Origin: Roseateles sp. XES5
GTDB taxonomy: Bacteria > Pseudomonadota > Alphaproteobacteria > Rhizobiales > Rhizobiaceae
Assembly: GCF_020535545.1 (NCBI RefSeq)
Contig: NZ_CP084752.1
Location: 2,197,501-2,261,500 of the forward strand
Direction of reading: 5' to 3'
DNA length: 64,000 nt
In this document: piece after piece, positions 1 through 11,893 of the stretch
How the letters are laid out: each line of letters begins with the position of its first letter
How positions within the stretch are numbered: the first letter of the stretch is position 1
Program-made: the position numbers and the translations under genes
Notes under the pieces: model-generated
What the model saw: only the letters and a program-made list of their open reading frames with translations
Databases searched by the model: none
What the model was told of the DNA's origin: nothing

Positions 1-415
1 CTGTTCTGCATACATTGTGAAGAGAAGATTGATCTGGAGGCTTCCAGGTGTTTTGGGTTCTGCCCGAGACGTCCGAGCCCTTTCCCAGTGAACCTTTTGA
101 TGGCCTAGCCGGCCGGAGATTGGTGAGGGATTGGAGGTAGGAAGGAAGCTTGTCGCTCTAGATCGTTCATTGTTGGCGGCCTTGTGTCGCCTCTGATGAG
201 TGATCGGATTACCGTTGTCTAACCGCACGGTACCGGATTTGATCTCGAGAAGCTGGTCTTAAAGACAGACTGCAAGCGAGCCGCTCGGCGTGGCTCCGAT
301 AAAGCGGTCTGTCGAACACGTCGATGGCATCATGAGTGGGTTGGGTTGTAAAAGGTAGCCCCACCCGCTGCATTCCTATGGGATGGAGCTAGTGATGAGC
401 ATAGACAATGAGAAC
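1..415 (+). other. rRNA operon internal spacer upstream of 23S
   Basis: This stretch precedes the 23S rRNA and has no coding signal. It fits the 3' part of a 16S-23S spacer. I looked for the tRNA-Ala or tRNA-Ile genes usual in rhizobial spacers and saw no T-arm or CCA end, so they would lie before position 1. Its last bases (GAACGATTAAG, 412-422) can pair with CTTGATCGTTC near 3219-3229, forming the processing stem that brackets the 23S. Confidence 0.7.
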
Positions 416-3226
<2,811 letters not shown>

Positions 3227-3344
3227 TTCTCATTGTTCATGCTCATCGGCCCCAAGCGGGCCATGATCCAGACGTGTTCACAAAAAAAGACAAACGAGGA
3301 AGGCTTCCTTCCTCTACCAGCTTCTCAATTGATTGCCCTTAGCC

Positions 3345-3462
3345 GACCTGGTGGTTATGGCGGGGTGGCTGCACCCGTTCCCATTCCGAACACGGCCGTG
3401 AAACGCCCCAGCGCCAATGGTACTTCGTCTTAAGACGCGGGAGAGTAGGTCGCTGCCAGGTC
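3345..3462 (+). rRNA. rrf: 5S ribosomal RNA
   Basis: A 118-nt stretch begins GACCTGGTGG and ends GCCAGGTC, which pair as 5S helix I. It contains the conserved block CCCATTCCGAACACGG. It lies about 120 nt after the 23S and before the initiator tRNA. Confidence 0.96.
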
Positions 3463-3534
3463 TGCTAAAGGCAATCAAGTCTTAAACAAAGACGCAAATC
3501 TTCTCGACACATCTTCGGCCCAAGCCGATCAAAG

Positions 3535-3557
3535 GGCCGCTTGCTAAGCGGCCTTTA
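3535..3557 (+). terminator. hairpin after 5S rRNA
   Basis: GGCCGCTT-GCT-AAGCGGCC is a perfect 8-bp stem with a 3-nt loop followed by TTTAT. It may terminate or process the rRNA transcript between 5S and tRNA-fMet. The T-run is short, so some read-through into the tRNA is likely. Confidence 0.5.
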
Positions 3558-3595
3558 TGCTTTAAGGACCTCCCAAACGAGGCTCTCGAAAACAA

Positions 3596-3686
3596 CGGTA
3601 TTTTGCCTCCGGCAAAATACCGGACCGGAATAACGGATTTTTGCCCAAGGGCAAAAACCGTGGGTATTTTGCCTAGGCAAAAACCC
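3596..3686. repeat. three tandem hairpins of one family between 5S and tRNA-fMet
   Basis: Three consecutive inverted repeats share the core TTTTGCC/GGCAAAA. The first (3596-3622) is a perfect 12-bp stem with loop TCC. The second (3634-3660) has arms CGG(A)TTTTTGCCC / GGGCAAAAACCG. The third (3662-3686) has arms GGGT(A)TTTTGCC / GGCAAAAACCC. Stems two and three each carry one unpaired A in the left arm. Nothing coding lies here. They may be processing sites of the rRNA-tRNA transcript or a small palindromic repeat family. Confidence 0.6.
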
Positions 3687-3691
3687 GGTGA

Positions 3692-3768
<77 letters not shown>

Positions 3769-3780
3769 AATCATACAAAA

Positions 3781-3812
3781 GCCCCCGTCGCAGAAATGCG
3801 CGGGGGCTTTTT
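3781..3812 (+). terminator. Rho-independent terminator of the rRNA operon
   Basis: GCCCCCG (3781-3787) and CGGGGGC (3801-3807) form a GC-rich stem followed at once by TTTTT. It lies 12 nt after the tRNA-fMet CCA and ends the rRNA-tRNA transcript. Confidence 0.85.
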
Positions 3813-3830
3813 GCGTTCCAGACTGAAAAC

Positions 3831-4187
3831 TCAGATCCCGCCCATGCAAAGGTACTTCATCTCAAGATAGTCCTCCAAGCCGTGACGCGAGCCCTCACGG
3901 CCCATCCCCGATTGCTTCACACCCCCAAACGGCGCTGCCTCCGAAGACATCCGACCCGTGTTGATCCCCACCATCCCGTATTCCAGAGCCTCCGCAACAC
4001 GCCACACACGGCTCAGGTTCGACGCGTAGAAATACGCAGCCAATCCGTAGATCGTGTCGTTCGCCTCTCGAACAACCGCATCAGAATCATCAAAGCGGAT
4101 GATCGGCGCCAAAGGACCAAATGTCTCCTCACGCGCGATCCGCATCTCTCGCCCTATCCCAACCAATACCGTCGGAGGAAGATGTAG
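3831..4187 (-). pseudogene. gabD: 3' remnant of a succinate-semialdehyde dehydrogenase gene
   Basis: About 115 C-terminal codons of an aldehyde dehydrogenase of the succinate-semialdehyde type survive, ending in a TGA at 3831-3833. Readable motifs are PTVL, REETFGPLAPI, ANDTIYGLAAYFYA, EYGMVGINTG and the C-terminal GGVKQSGMGREGS. A complete family member has about 480-490 residues, so the catalytic cysteine and NAD-binding parts are gone. Upstream codons on the same frame belong to the reductase gene that starts at 5251 and ends at 4190, out of register with it. The break therefore lies at about 4187, 2-3 bases past the reductase stop. It looks like the scar of a recombination that placed the betaine-catabolism block beside the rRNA operon. 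Confidence 0.8.
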
Positions 4188-4189
4188 AG

Positions 4190-5251
4190 TCAGGCCTCCA
4201 CGCTCACGCGACCAATGGGTTTCGAGCAGCAGGCGAGAATGTAGTTGTCCTCGATGTCCTCGTCCGTGATGCCGCCATTGTGAACCATATGAACCTGGCC
4301 GTCCGTCTTGCGGATCTTGCAGGTGCCGCAGATGCCCATGGAGCATCCCGAAGGGATGAACAAGCCGGCGGACTTCGCCGCCGCCAGGACCGTATCCGCC
4401 TCGCTGCATTTCGTCGTGACGCCGGAGACTGCAAACTCGATTTCGGCCTGGTTCTGTGCATCGGGAACGACGTCCTCGGGCACGTCCTCGGCATTTGCCG
4501 GCTCGGCCGAAAAGCTCTCCTGATGGTAGCGGCTCATGTCGTAGCCGAGAGCGGCAAGGGCCTCTCGAACGGCCCGCATGAAGGGCTCCGGGCCGCAGCA
4601 GAAGACTTCGCGGTCGAGATAGTCCTGTGCCATCAGGCCGAGCATGATCTGGTTGAACATGCCCCGATACCCTGTCCAGGGCCGGAAGGGATCGGCCTCC
4701 TCGACAACCCATTTCAGGTCGATGCCGACGATACGCGACGCCATCAGTTCCATGCGTTCCCGCAGGATGATTTCCGAGGGGCGGCGGGCGCAATTGATGA
4801 AGACGATGTCCGGTTCTCGCCCGGAATCGTACATCCACGTTGTCATCGCCACCATCGGCGTGATGCCGGAACCGGCGGAGATGAAGAGATATTTTTCGGC
4901 GGGGTGATGCGCGATCGAAAACTTGCCGGCCGGGCCGATTGCCCGGATGCGCATTCCCTTGTGCAGGTTGTCGAGCATCCAGCGTGTACCGAGCGAGGCG
5001 CGCTGGGCCTTGACGGTGATCGTCAGCGCCGTCGGTCGCGACGGCGAGGACGATATCGTATAGGTCCTGTAGAGCGGCCCCCCGGGGACGGGCAGTTCCA
5101 AGGTGACGAACTGCCCAGGATCGTGATTGAACAGCGCGCCGGAGGGGCTCTGGAAGCTGAAGGTTACGACGTCAGGTGCTTCCGGCGTGCGTGTCACGCA
5201 TTCGAGCATCTCCGCATCGGTCCAGAAGGCGAGGTTCTTGAAGACGCTCAT
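4190..5251 (-). CDS. Rieske demethylase reductase, GbcB-like (FAD, NAD(P), 2Fe-2S)
   Basis: A 353-residue one-protein electron-transfer chain that would pass electrons from NAD(P)H to the Rieske oxygenase encoded 5 bp upstream. Domains in order are the FAD-binding barrel with the RTYTISSS flavin motif, the nucleotide-binding fold with GSGITPM, and a C-terminal plant-type ferredoxin domain. Its cysteines C303, C308, C311 and C341 fit C-x4-C-x2-C-xn-C. Length and order match GbcB, the reductase of glycine betaine monooxygenase, and reductases paired with the stachydrine demethylase Stc2. The start (ATG, MSVFKNL) is preferred over an upstream in-frame ATG because that extension runs into the oxygenase gene. 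Which betaine is the substrate is not fixed by this gene. Confidence 0.88.
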   Translation of the reverse strand: MSVFKNLAFWTDAEMLECVTRTPEAPDVVTFSFQSPSGALFNHDPGQFVTLELPVPGGPLYRTYTISSSPSRPTALTITVKAQRASLGTRWMLDNLHKGMRIRAIGPAGKFSIAHHPAEKYLFISAGSGITPMVAMTTWMYDSGREPDIVFINCARRPSEIILRERMELMASRIVGIDLKWVVEEADPFRPWTGYRGMFNQIMLGLMAQDYLDREVFCCGPEPFMRAVREALAALGYDMSRYHQESFSAEPANAEDVPEDVVPDAQNQAEIEFAVSGVTTKCSEADTVLAAAKSAGLFIPSGCSMGICGTCKIRKTDGQVHMVHNGGITDEDIEDNYILACCSKPIGRVSVEA

Positions 5252-5256
5252 GGCGC

Positions 5257-6516
<1,260 letters not shown>

Positions 6517-6579
6517 TCAACTGGCCGGAATTGTCTTTGCGTCACGGCCAGTTGACAACGGCACTTTTTTTGATTTGAG

Positions 6580-6594
6580 ATTAGTTTATCTAAT
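6580..6594. promoter_or_regulatory. LysR-type operator in the demethylase/lysR divergent promoter
   Basis: ATTAG-TTTAT-CTAAT is a perfect 5-bp inverted repeat that contains the T-N11-A LysR box. It lies 25 bp before the lysR start codon and downstream of a TTGACA hexamer at 6552-6557. The CTAAT arms recall the recognition sequence described for GcvA, the LysR protein this regulator most resembles. Confidence 0.55.
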
Positions 6595-6618
6595 GTCAAG
6601 GCGGGGCCGGACGACACC

Positions 6619-7497
6619 ATGCGAAGACCATACGATCTTCCCTCCCTGACGGCTCTCGCCTGTTTCGAAGCCGCCGCCCGCAAGGCGAGTTTCAAGGATG
6701 CCGCGCAGGAGATGAACGTCACGCCGGCGGCGATCAGCCATCAGATCAAGGCGCTGGAGACGGACCTCGGCTGCAGCCTGTTCGTTCGCCGCAGCCGCGG
6801 CGTCGAGCTGACGGAGAAGGGGGCTTTCCTGTTTCTCTCGATCCGTCGCGGGTTCGAGGCGATATCCGATACCGTGGTGCAGATCCGCGACCGCCGCGAC
6901 ACCGTCGACGTAACGATCCGCACGACCACGGCGGTGAGTTCTCTCTGGCTCACGCCAAAGATTGCAGCCTTCTGGAAAATCTATCCGGCCGTGACGGTTT
7001 CCCAGATTATCAGCGATATTCCCGGCGTGAGCGGGCCCTGCGACCTCAGCATTCACTATGGCGATACGGATGAAAGCGGCCTCGAGCACCGCATCCTCTT
7101 TCAGGATCGCATCGTCGCGCTGGGAACGACGGCCTTCGCCGAGCAACATCGCATCGCCAGCGTCGAGGACCTGCTCAAGGTCCCGCTCATCCATATGAGC
7201 AACGAGGAAAACGGCTGGACGACCTGGACCGACTGGTTCCAGTCACTGGGGCATGCGGCCCCGAAAGGCCGCGGCTTCTTCGTCAACAATTACATGATCG
7301 CCCTCCAGGCGGCCCAGGACGATGTGGGGGCAGTGCTCGGCTGGGACGGGCTGGTGAAAAGCGTGCTGGCGGCCGGGCGGCTTATTCCCCTGGTGCCCGA
7401 CTCCGTTTCGTCCCCGGTGCCCTTCCATCTGAAAATCCACGCGAGGGCGACCGCTCAGTCTCGCCTGTTCGCCGACTGGCTGGTCAAGACCACATAG
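6619..7497 (+). CDS. LysR-family regulator, GcvA-like
   Basis: A 292-residue LysR regulator. The N-terminal winged helix-turn-helix covers about residues 8-65 (LPSLTALACFEAAARKASF, then TPAAISHQIKALE), followed by the periplasmic-binding-protein-like effector domain. The start MRRPYDLPSL is the usual beginning of GcvA-type proteins. Its gene is divergent from the demethylase-reductase pair and a palindromic LysR box lies between them, so it most likely controls that pair and itself in response to a betaine or a demethylated product. It is convergent with the remnant and oxidoreductase genes on its right. The effector cannot be told from sequence. Confidence 0.88.
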   Translation: MRRPYDLPSLTALACFEAAARKASFKDAAQEMNVTPAAISHQIKALETDLGCSLFVRRSRGVELTEKGAFLFLSIRRGFEAISDTVVQIRDRRDTVDVTIRTTTAVSSLWLTPKIAAFWKIYPAVTVSQIISDIPGVSGPCDLSIHYGDTDESGLEHRILFQDRIVALGTTAFAEQHRIASVEDLLKVPLIHMSNEENGWTTWTDWFQSLGHAAPKGRGFFVNNYMIALQAAQDDVGAVLGWDGLVKSVLAAGRLIPLVPDSVSSPVPFHLKIHARATAQSRLFADWLVKTT

Positions 7498-7518
7498 ATA
7501 AGAAGACTTCATCTCTCG

Positions 7519-7715
7519 GCGCAGGCTTCGAGACGAACATGGCGGGGAACGGCCGTGTCAGCGCCGGTACGGGGATGGGGCCCTCGCGAACGCTGTTCAG
7601 GTAATCCACCATAGGTGGAAAGCCGAGTGTCGTGGGGCCGAAGCGCGCGGCCGACAGCGTTGCGTCCACGAGGACTCGCGCGCTCGCTTCGCCGGCCCCG
7701 CGGCAAGCCTTGAAC
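7519..7715 (-). pseudogene. 5' remnant of an Ldh_2-family dehydrogenase
   Basis: About 65 codons on the minus strand read like the N-terminal part of the malate/L-lactate/ureidoglycolate dehydrogenase-2 family: SARVLVDATLSAARFG, then a GFPPMVDYLNSVREG segment and RPFPAMFV. There is no proper start, the reading frame ends within about 40 codons, and the remaining roughly 280 residues of the family are absent. It lies directly downstream of the 661-residue oxidoreductase and would have been the last gene of that operon. I recognise it by pattern only, so the family assignment is moderate. Confidence 0.45.
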
Positions 7716-7762
7716 GCGAGTTCTTGGCTTCCTTCTGCTCAAGTCCGATTTCACCTGTCCTG

Positions 7763-9748
7763 TCAGATCGCCAGTCCGGTCTTGCGGCCCTCGAAAAACG
7801 CGTACGGCGCCTGTCGTGGCGCGGCGCAATCGCCGATCTGGTGTGTCGTGATGCCTCTTTCCCGAAGCCCCGGCATCAGCCAGTCCATCGCCGCGTTCGT
7901 CGTCGCGGTGACAAGCGTGTCTGCCTCTACGAAGCGGCGCTCGCCGGTCGTGTGGTCGATGATGGTCGCGCCATTGCCGTGCCATTCGGTGACGCTGGCC
8001 TCGACGATCCAGTCGACGCCGAGCTTTCGCAACGCCTGACGCATCGGAACGTCCGCCCCGGTCCGTTGCAGTTCCTTGCCGACGAAGGGATCGGGCGTGA
8101 GGATCGTTACCCGATGGCCTTCCTCGGCGAGTTTCCAGGCCGTGCCGCCACCGCGCCAGCCGCCGCCCTCGTCGAGAAGCAGGACATGCCTGCCCGCCCG
8201 CGCCTGGCGCGCCATGATGGCCTCGACCGTGAAGACATTGCCTTTCTCGATGCCAGGCATGGTTTCGACGGTGGGCAACGCCTTCTGAAAGCCGGTCTCG
8301 GTCGAATAGGAGCCGGTCGCGGCAATCGCGATGTCGAATTCGGCGGGATTGATCTCCTCGGCCTCGACATAGCTGTTGAGGCGAACCTCGACGCCCAGCT
8401 TTTCGAGCTGGCGTTCATACCAGGCGATGAGATCGAGGATCTGTGCCCGTCGCGGCTGCTGGCCGGCCAGAAGGAAATTTCCGCCGAGGCGCGGTGCGGC
8501 TTCCGCAAGCGTCACCCGATGGCCACGCTCGGCGGCGACGCGGGCGGCCTCCAGTCCGGCTGGGCCGCCGCCGATCACCAGCACGCGTTTTGGCTCGCCG
8601 GTCTTGCGGAACCGGTCGCCGCCCCATTCGGCTTCGCGGCCGACGGACGGGTTGATCAGGCAACTGATCCAGTAATCGCGGGAGCGGCGCCCCCAGCACA
8701 TCTGGTTGCAGGAAATGCAGCCGCGGATATCGTCCGGTCGATCCTCACTAGCCTTGGCGGCGAGATGTGGGTCGGCGATCTGGCCGCGCACGATGGAGAC
8801 GAGATCCGCTGCCCCTTCGCCAAGCACCGTTTCGGCATTGCCCGGGGTGCGGATATGGCTCTCGGCGATGACGGCGGCATTCTTGACGACGCCCTTCAGC
8901 ACGCTAGCAAGGTCCGCGCCGAGCTTTTCAGGATAGAGGAAGGTCGGCATCAGCTTGTAGAAATCGAGATAGCCGCCCGAGCCGCAGGTGACGTAGTCGA
9001 CGAGACCGAGATCGTCATGCAGCTTGACGATCTCGGCGAGTTCGTCGCGCTGAAGGGCAACCTTCACATCCGGCTCGTCGGAGACGGCAAGGCCGATGAT
9101 GAAGTCGGGGCCGCAGACCGCGCGGATGCGCGACAGGATTTCGCGCGACATGCGCGTGCGGTTTTCCAGCGAGCCGCCCCATTCGTCCTCGCGCCGGTTG
9201 CACCAGGGCGTCCAGAACTGGTCGACCATGCCGAGATAGGCGGCCCAGACCTCGACCCCGTCGAAGCCGGCGTCGCGACATCGCCGCGCAGCCGCCACGA
9301 AACCGTCGATCGTCTCGTGGATTTCCGCCTCGCTCATCGGGTGCGAGCCGTCGCTGTCGTGATAACTCGGCCCGCCGGAGGGCGACCAGTGGGGATGGAA
9401 GGAATTGTCGGAGTCGCCATGGGCGCCGACATGATAGAGCTGCTGGATCGCGATGGCGCCGTGCCGCTTGATGGCTTCGACCACCCTCCGGAAATGCGGA
9501 ACCACGGCATCGTCGGAATGACGGAAATTACCCCGGGTCAGCACGGCGGCGGCGTGGACCGGCATGGGCTCGACGACGATCATCGCTGCACCGCCGATCG
9601 CGCGCTCCTCGTAATAGGCGGCATGGCGTTCGGTCGGCAGACCTTCGACGGCCATGTTGGCGGTATGCGCACCGAAGACGATGCGGTTTTTCAACGTGTG
9701 CGAGCGTAGTTTGAGCGGTGAAAAGAGGCGGGGGAAGGTTTTCGACAT
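7763..9748 (-). CDS. OYE/TMADH-like N-demethylating oxidoreductase (DgcA-like)
   Basis: A 661-residue iron-sulfur flavoprotein. Residues 1-335 form the Old Yellow Enzyme TIM barrel that holds FMN. A complete 4Fe-4S motif follows at C344, C347, C351 and C363. From about residue 387 there is an FAD/NAD(P) domain starting VLVIGGGPAGLEAA. Relatives (DgcA, trimethylamine dehydrogenase) remove N-methyl groups from secondary or tertiary amines and pass electrons to an electron-transfer flavoprotein, here perhaps EtfBA encoded 8 kb away. It is the last intact gene of the tetR-proC-proXWV transcription unit. The start MSKTFPRLFSP is chosen because it aligns with the barrel's first strand; longer upstream frames overlap no recognisable domain. 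The substrate is inferred as dimethylglycine, N-methylproline or similar. Confidence 0.82.
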   Translation of the reverse strand: MSKTFPRLFSPLKLRSHTLKNRIVFGAHTANMAVEGLPTERHAAYYEERAIGGAAMIVVEPMPVHAAAVLTRGNFRHSDDAVVPHFRRVVEAIKRHGAIAIQQLYHVGAHGDSDNSFHPHWSPSGGPSYHDSDGSHPMSEAEIHETIDGFVAAARRCRDAGFDGVEVWAAYLGMVDQFWTPWCNRREDEWGGSLENRTRMSREILSRIRAVCGPDFIIGLAVSDEPDVKVALQRDELAEIVKLHDDLGLVDYVTCGSGGYLDFYKLMPTFLYPEKLGADLASVLKGVVKNAAVIAESHIRTPGNAETVLGEGAADLVSIVRGQIADPHLAAKASEDRPDDIRGCISCNQMCWGRRSRDYWISCLINPSVGREAEWGGDRFRKTGEPKRVLVIGGGPAGLEAARVAAERGHRVTLAEAAPRLGGNFLLAGQQPRRAQILDLIAWYERQLEKLGVEVRLNSYVEAEEINPAEFDIAIAATGSYSTETGFQKALPTVETMPGIEKGNVFTVEAIMARQARAGRHVLLLDEGGGWRGGGTAWKLAEEGHRVTILTPDPFVGKELQRTGADVPMRQALRKLGVDWIVEASVTEWHGNGATIIDHTTGERRFVEADTLVTATTNAAMDWLMPGLRERGITTHQIGDCAAPRQAPYAFFEGRKTGLAI

Positions 9749-9818
9749 CGCGCAAGTCCAGGCGGGCAATGATCTACGAAGTTTTGGGCGAGGCCGGCGA
9801 TGACGCCGGCCTCGTTCG

Positions 9819-10880
9819 TCACGCCGCGGCGCGGTGGCCGGCGTCGTGGGAATTGACCATAGCGCTGGCCAGTTGGCGGAAGGTGACGGTGCCGATGGCC
9901 TTGCCTGAAGCATCGATGACGGTGATGTCGCCATCGGGCGCATTGGCGAGCAGGCGCACGGCATCCTCGATCGTGACGTCGGCGGCAATGGCGGGGCCGT
10001 CACTTGCAGCCGGAGCCGCGAGCGGGCGCATCACGGCGTCGACATGGACAACGCGGCCGCGGTTCACTTCCTTGACGAAGTTGGCGACATAGTCGTCGGC
10101 GGGGCGCAGCACGATGTCCTGGCTGGTGCCCTGCTGAATGACTTCGCCATCGCGCAGGATGGCGATCTGGTCGCCGAGGCGCAGCGCCTCGTCGAGATCG
10201 TGGGTGATGAAGACGATGGTCTTCCGGATCTCCTTCTGGAGGTCGAGCAGCACCGTCTGCATATCCGTGCGGATGAGGGGGTCGAGCGCGGAATAGGCTT
10301 CGTCCATAAGAAGCACCGGCGCGTCATTGGCAAGCGCGCGGGCAAGGCCGACGCGTTGCTGCATGCCGCCGGAGAGCTGGTTGGGATACTTTTCCTCGAA
10401 CCCCTTGAGCCCGACGCGCTCCAGCCAGCGCATGGCGGTATCGAGGCTCTCCTGTCGCGCGATGCCCTGGATTTCGAGACCGAAGATCGTGTTGTCGAGC
10501 ACGGTGCGATGGGGAAGCAGCGCGAACTTCTGGAACACCATCGCCGTCTGGTGGCGGCGGAATTCCCGGAGCTCCGCCTCCTGCATCTTCACCACATCGA
10601 CGCCGTCGACGAGAACCTCGCCGGCGGTCGGATCGATCAGCCGGTTGATGTGGCGGATCAGCGTCGACTTGCCCGAGCCGGACAGGCCCATGATGACCTG
10701 GATGGAGCCGGAGGGCATCTCGATGTTGATGTCGCTTAGGCCCAGCACATGGCCGTATCTGGCATTGAGCTCCGCCTTGGTGAGGCCGTTCTTGACGGCC
10801 TCGATGTGGCTGGCGGCATTCGGACCAAAGATCTTGTAGAGGTGACGGATTTGGATGCCGCCGAAGACGTGATCAGCCAT
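9819..10880 (-). CDS. betaine/proline ABC importer ATPase, ProV-like
   Basis: A 353-residue ATP-binding subunit of an osmoprotectant-type importer. Walker A is GLSGSGKST (residues 65-73), the signature is LSGGMQQR, and Walker B with its switch is VLLMDEAYSALD. A C-terminal extension of roughly 75 residues fits the CBS-type regulatory tail of ProV/OpuAA proteins. The start ATG at 10880 overlaps the permease stop by 8 bp, showing translational coupling. In this setting the importer more likely feeds betaines to the catabolic enzymes than serves osmotic stress alone. Confidence 0.9.
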   Translation of the reverse strand: MADHVFGGIQIRHLYKIFGPNAASHIEAVKNGLTKAELNARYGHVLGLSDINIEMPSGSIQVIMGLSGSGKSTLIRHINRLIDPTAGEVLVDGVDVVKMQEAELREFRRHQTAMVFQKFALLPHRTVLDNTIFGLEIQGIARQESLDTAMRWLERVGLKGFEEKYPNQLSGGMQQRVGLARALANDAPVLLMDEAYSALDPLIRTDMQTVLLDLQKEIRKTIVFITHDLDEALRLGDQIAILRDGEVIQQGTSQDIVLRPADDYVANFVKEVNRGRVVHVDAVMRPLAAPAASDGPAIAADVTIEDAVRLLANAPDGDITVIDASGKAIGTVTFRQLASAMVNSHDAGHRAAA

Positions 10881-11760
10881 GGACGATCTCCCGGTGTTTC
10901 TGGAGGCGCTTGCCATAGGCCTGGCTGACGCGGTCGAACATGATGGCGATGCCGACGATGGCGAGCCCGTTGAAGATGCCGAGGGTAAAGTACTGGTTGG
11001 CGATGGCCTTCAGAACCGGCTGACCGAGGCCCTGCACGCCGATCATCGAGGCGATGACCACCATGGCGAGCGCCATCATGATCGTCTGGTTGATGCCGGC
11101 CATGATGGTGGGCAGAGCGAGCGGAAGCTGCACCTTGAAGAGCTTCTGGCGGTTGTCGGCGCCGAAGGCGTCGGCTGCTTCCAGCACATCCTTGTCGACG
11201 AGGCGGATGCCGAGGTCGGTAAGGCGGATCATCGGCGGGATGGCGTAGATGACGACGGCGATCAGCCCCGGCACCTTGCCGATGCCGAGCAGCATGACGA
11301 CGGGGATGAGATAGACGAAGCTCGGCATGGTCTGCATCACGTCTAGGATCGGATTGACGAAGCGCTGCATGCGGTCGGAGCGGGCCATCAGGATGCCGAT
11401 CGGGATGCCGATGGCAATCGACAGCACGGTGCAGACGAAGATCATCGAGATCGTCCGCATGGTATCGTCCCACATGTCGAAATAGCCGATGATCATGAGG
11501 GTCGCGAGACAGCCGGCCACGATACGCAGGCTGCGGGTTGCGGCATAGGCGATGGCGAGGATGAGCAGGGTGATGATCGGCCAGGGTGTCTTCAGCATGA
11601 AGCGCTCGGAGGCGATCAGGAAATGCTGCAGGGGTGAGAAGAAGCCTTCGATGATATCGCCATAGCTGCGGGTGAAGCCGCGGAAGCCATCGTCGATGGC
11701 CTTCTTGAGATCGCGGAGCGAATTGTCGTCCATATGCGGGAATTTAAAAAACCAGTCCAT
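10873..11760 (-). CDS. betaine/proline ABC importer permease, ProW-like
   Basis: A 295-residue integral membrane protein with a short hydrophilic N-terminus (MDWFFKFPHMDD) and about six to seven hydrophobic segments, including VGIDVWIAAL-type permease helices and the cytoplasmic coupling region around EAADAFGADNRQKLF. This is the binding-protein-dependent permease fold of ProW/OpuAB. I take the ATG at 11760 because GGGGA lies seven bases upstream; an in-frame ATG four codons earlier lacks a good ribosome site. It is followed by proV with overlap and preceded by proX after a 133-bp gap holding a stem-loop. Confidence 0.88.
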   Translation of the reverse strand: MDWFFKFPHMDDNSLRDLKKAIDDGFRGFTRSYGDIIEGFFSPLQHFLIASERFMLKTPWPIITLLILAIAYAATRSLRIVAGCLATLMIIGYFDMWDDTMRTISMIFVCTVLSIAIGIPIGILMARSDRMQRFVNPILDVMQTMPSFVYLIPVVMLLGIGKVPGLIAVVIYAIPPMIRLTDLGIRLVDKDVLEAADAFGADNRQKLFKVQLPLALPTIMAGINQTIMMALAMVVIASMIGVQGLGQPVLKAIANQYFTLGIFNGLAIVGIAIMFDRVSQAYGKRLQKHREIVHG

Positions 11761-11823
11761 TCGGTTCCCCATCCGGAAAGAGGCCGCGCAACGTCTTCTT
11801 GTTCTTCATATGCCGGCAGGTGA

Positions 11824-11853
11824 GGTGCGATATGCGCAAGCACATACCGCACC
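11824..11853. promoter_or_regulatory. intercistronic stem-loop between proX-like and proW-like genes
   Basis: GGTGCG-a-TATG pairs with CATA-c-CGCACC around an 8-nt loop (one mismatch). Such hairpins behind a binding-protein gene often shield that mRNA end and allow more binding protein than permease to be made. There is no T-run, so it is not a simple terminator. Confidence 0.45.
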
Positions 11854-11893
11854 GGCTCTGTGAAGGCCGCCGGTCGCGGCCATCGCGCAAGGC

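Noticed and set aside
1-415. tRNA-Ala or tRNA-Ile in the spacer
   Set aside because: No cloverleaf, T-loop GTTCGA-type sequence or CCA end could be found.
3831-4838. A 335-codon minus-strand frame that looks like a fusion of an unknown N-terminus to an aldehyde dehydrogenase
   Set aside because: Upstream of about 4187 the frame is the out-of-register complement of the reductase gene, with improbable composition. Only the last 115 codons have family resemblance, so it is a gabD remnant.
7724-9709. A 661-codon plus-strand frame opposite the first OYE-type gene
   Set aside because: It is an antisense shadow in GC-rich coding DNA. The minus-strand frame has complete FMN, iron-sulfur and FAD motifs.
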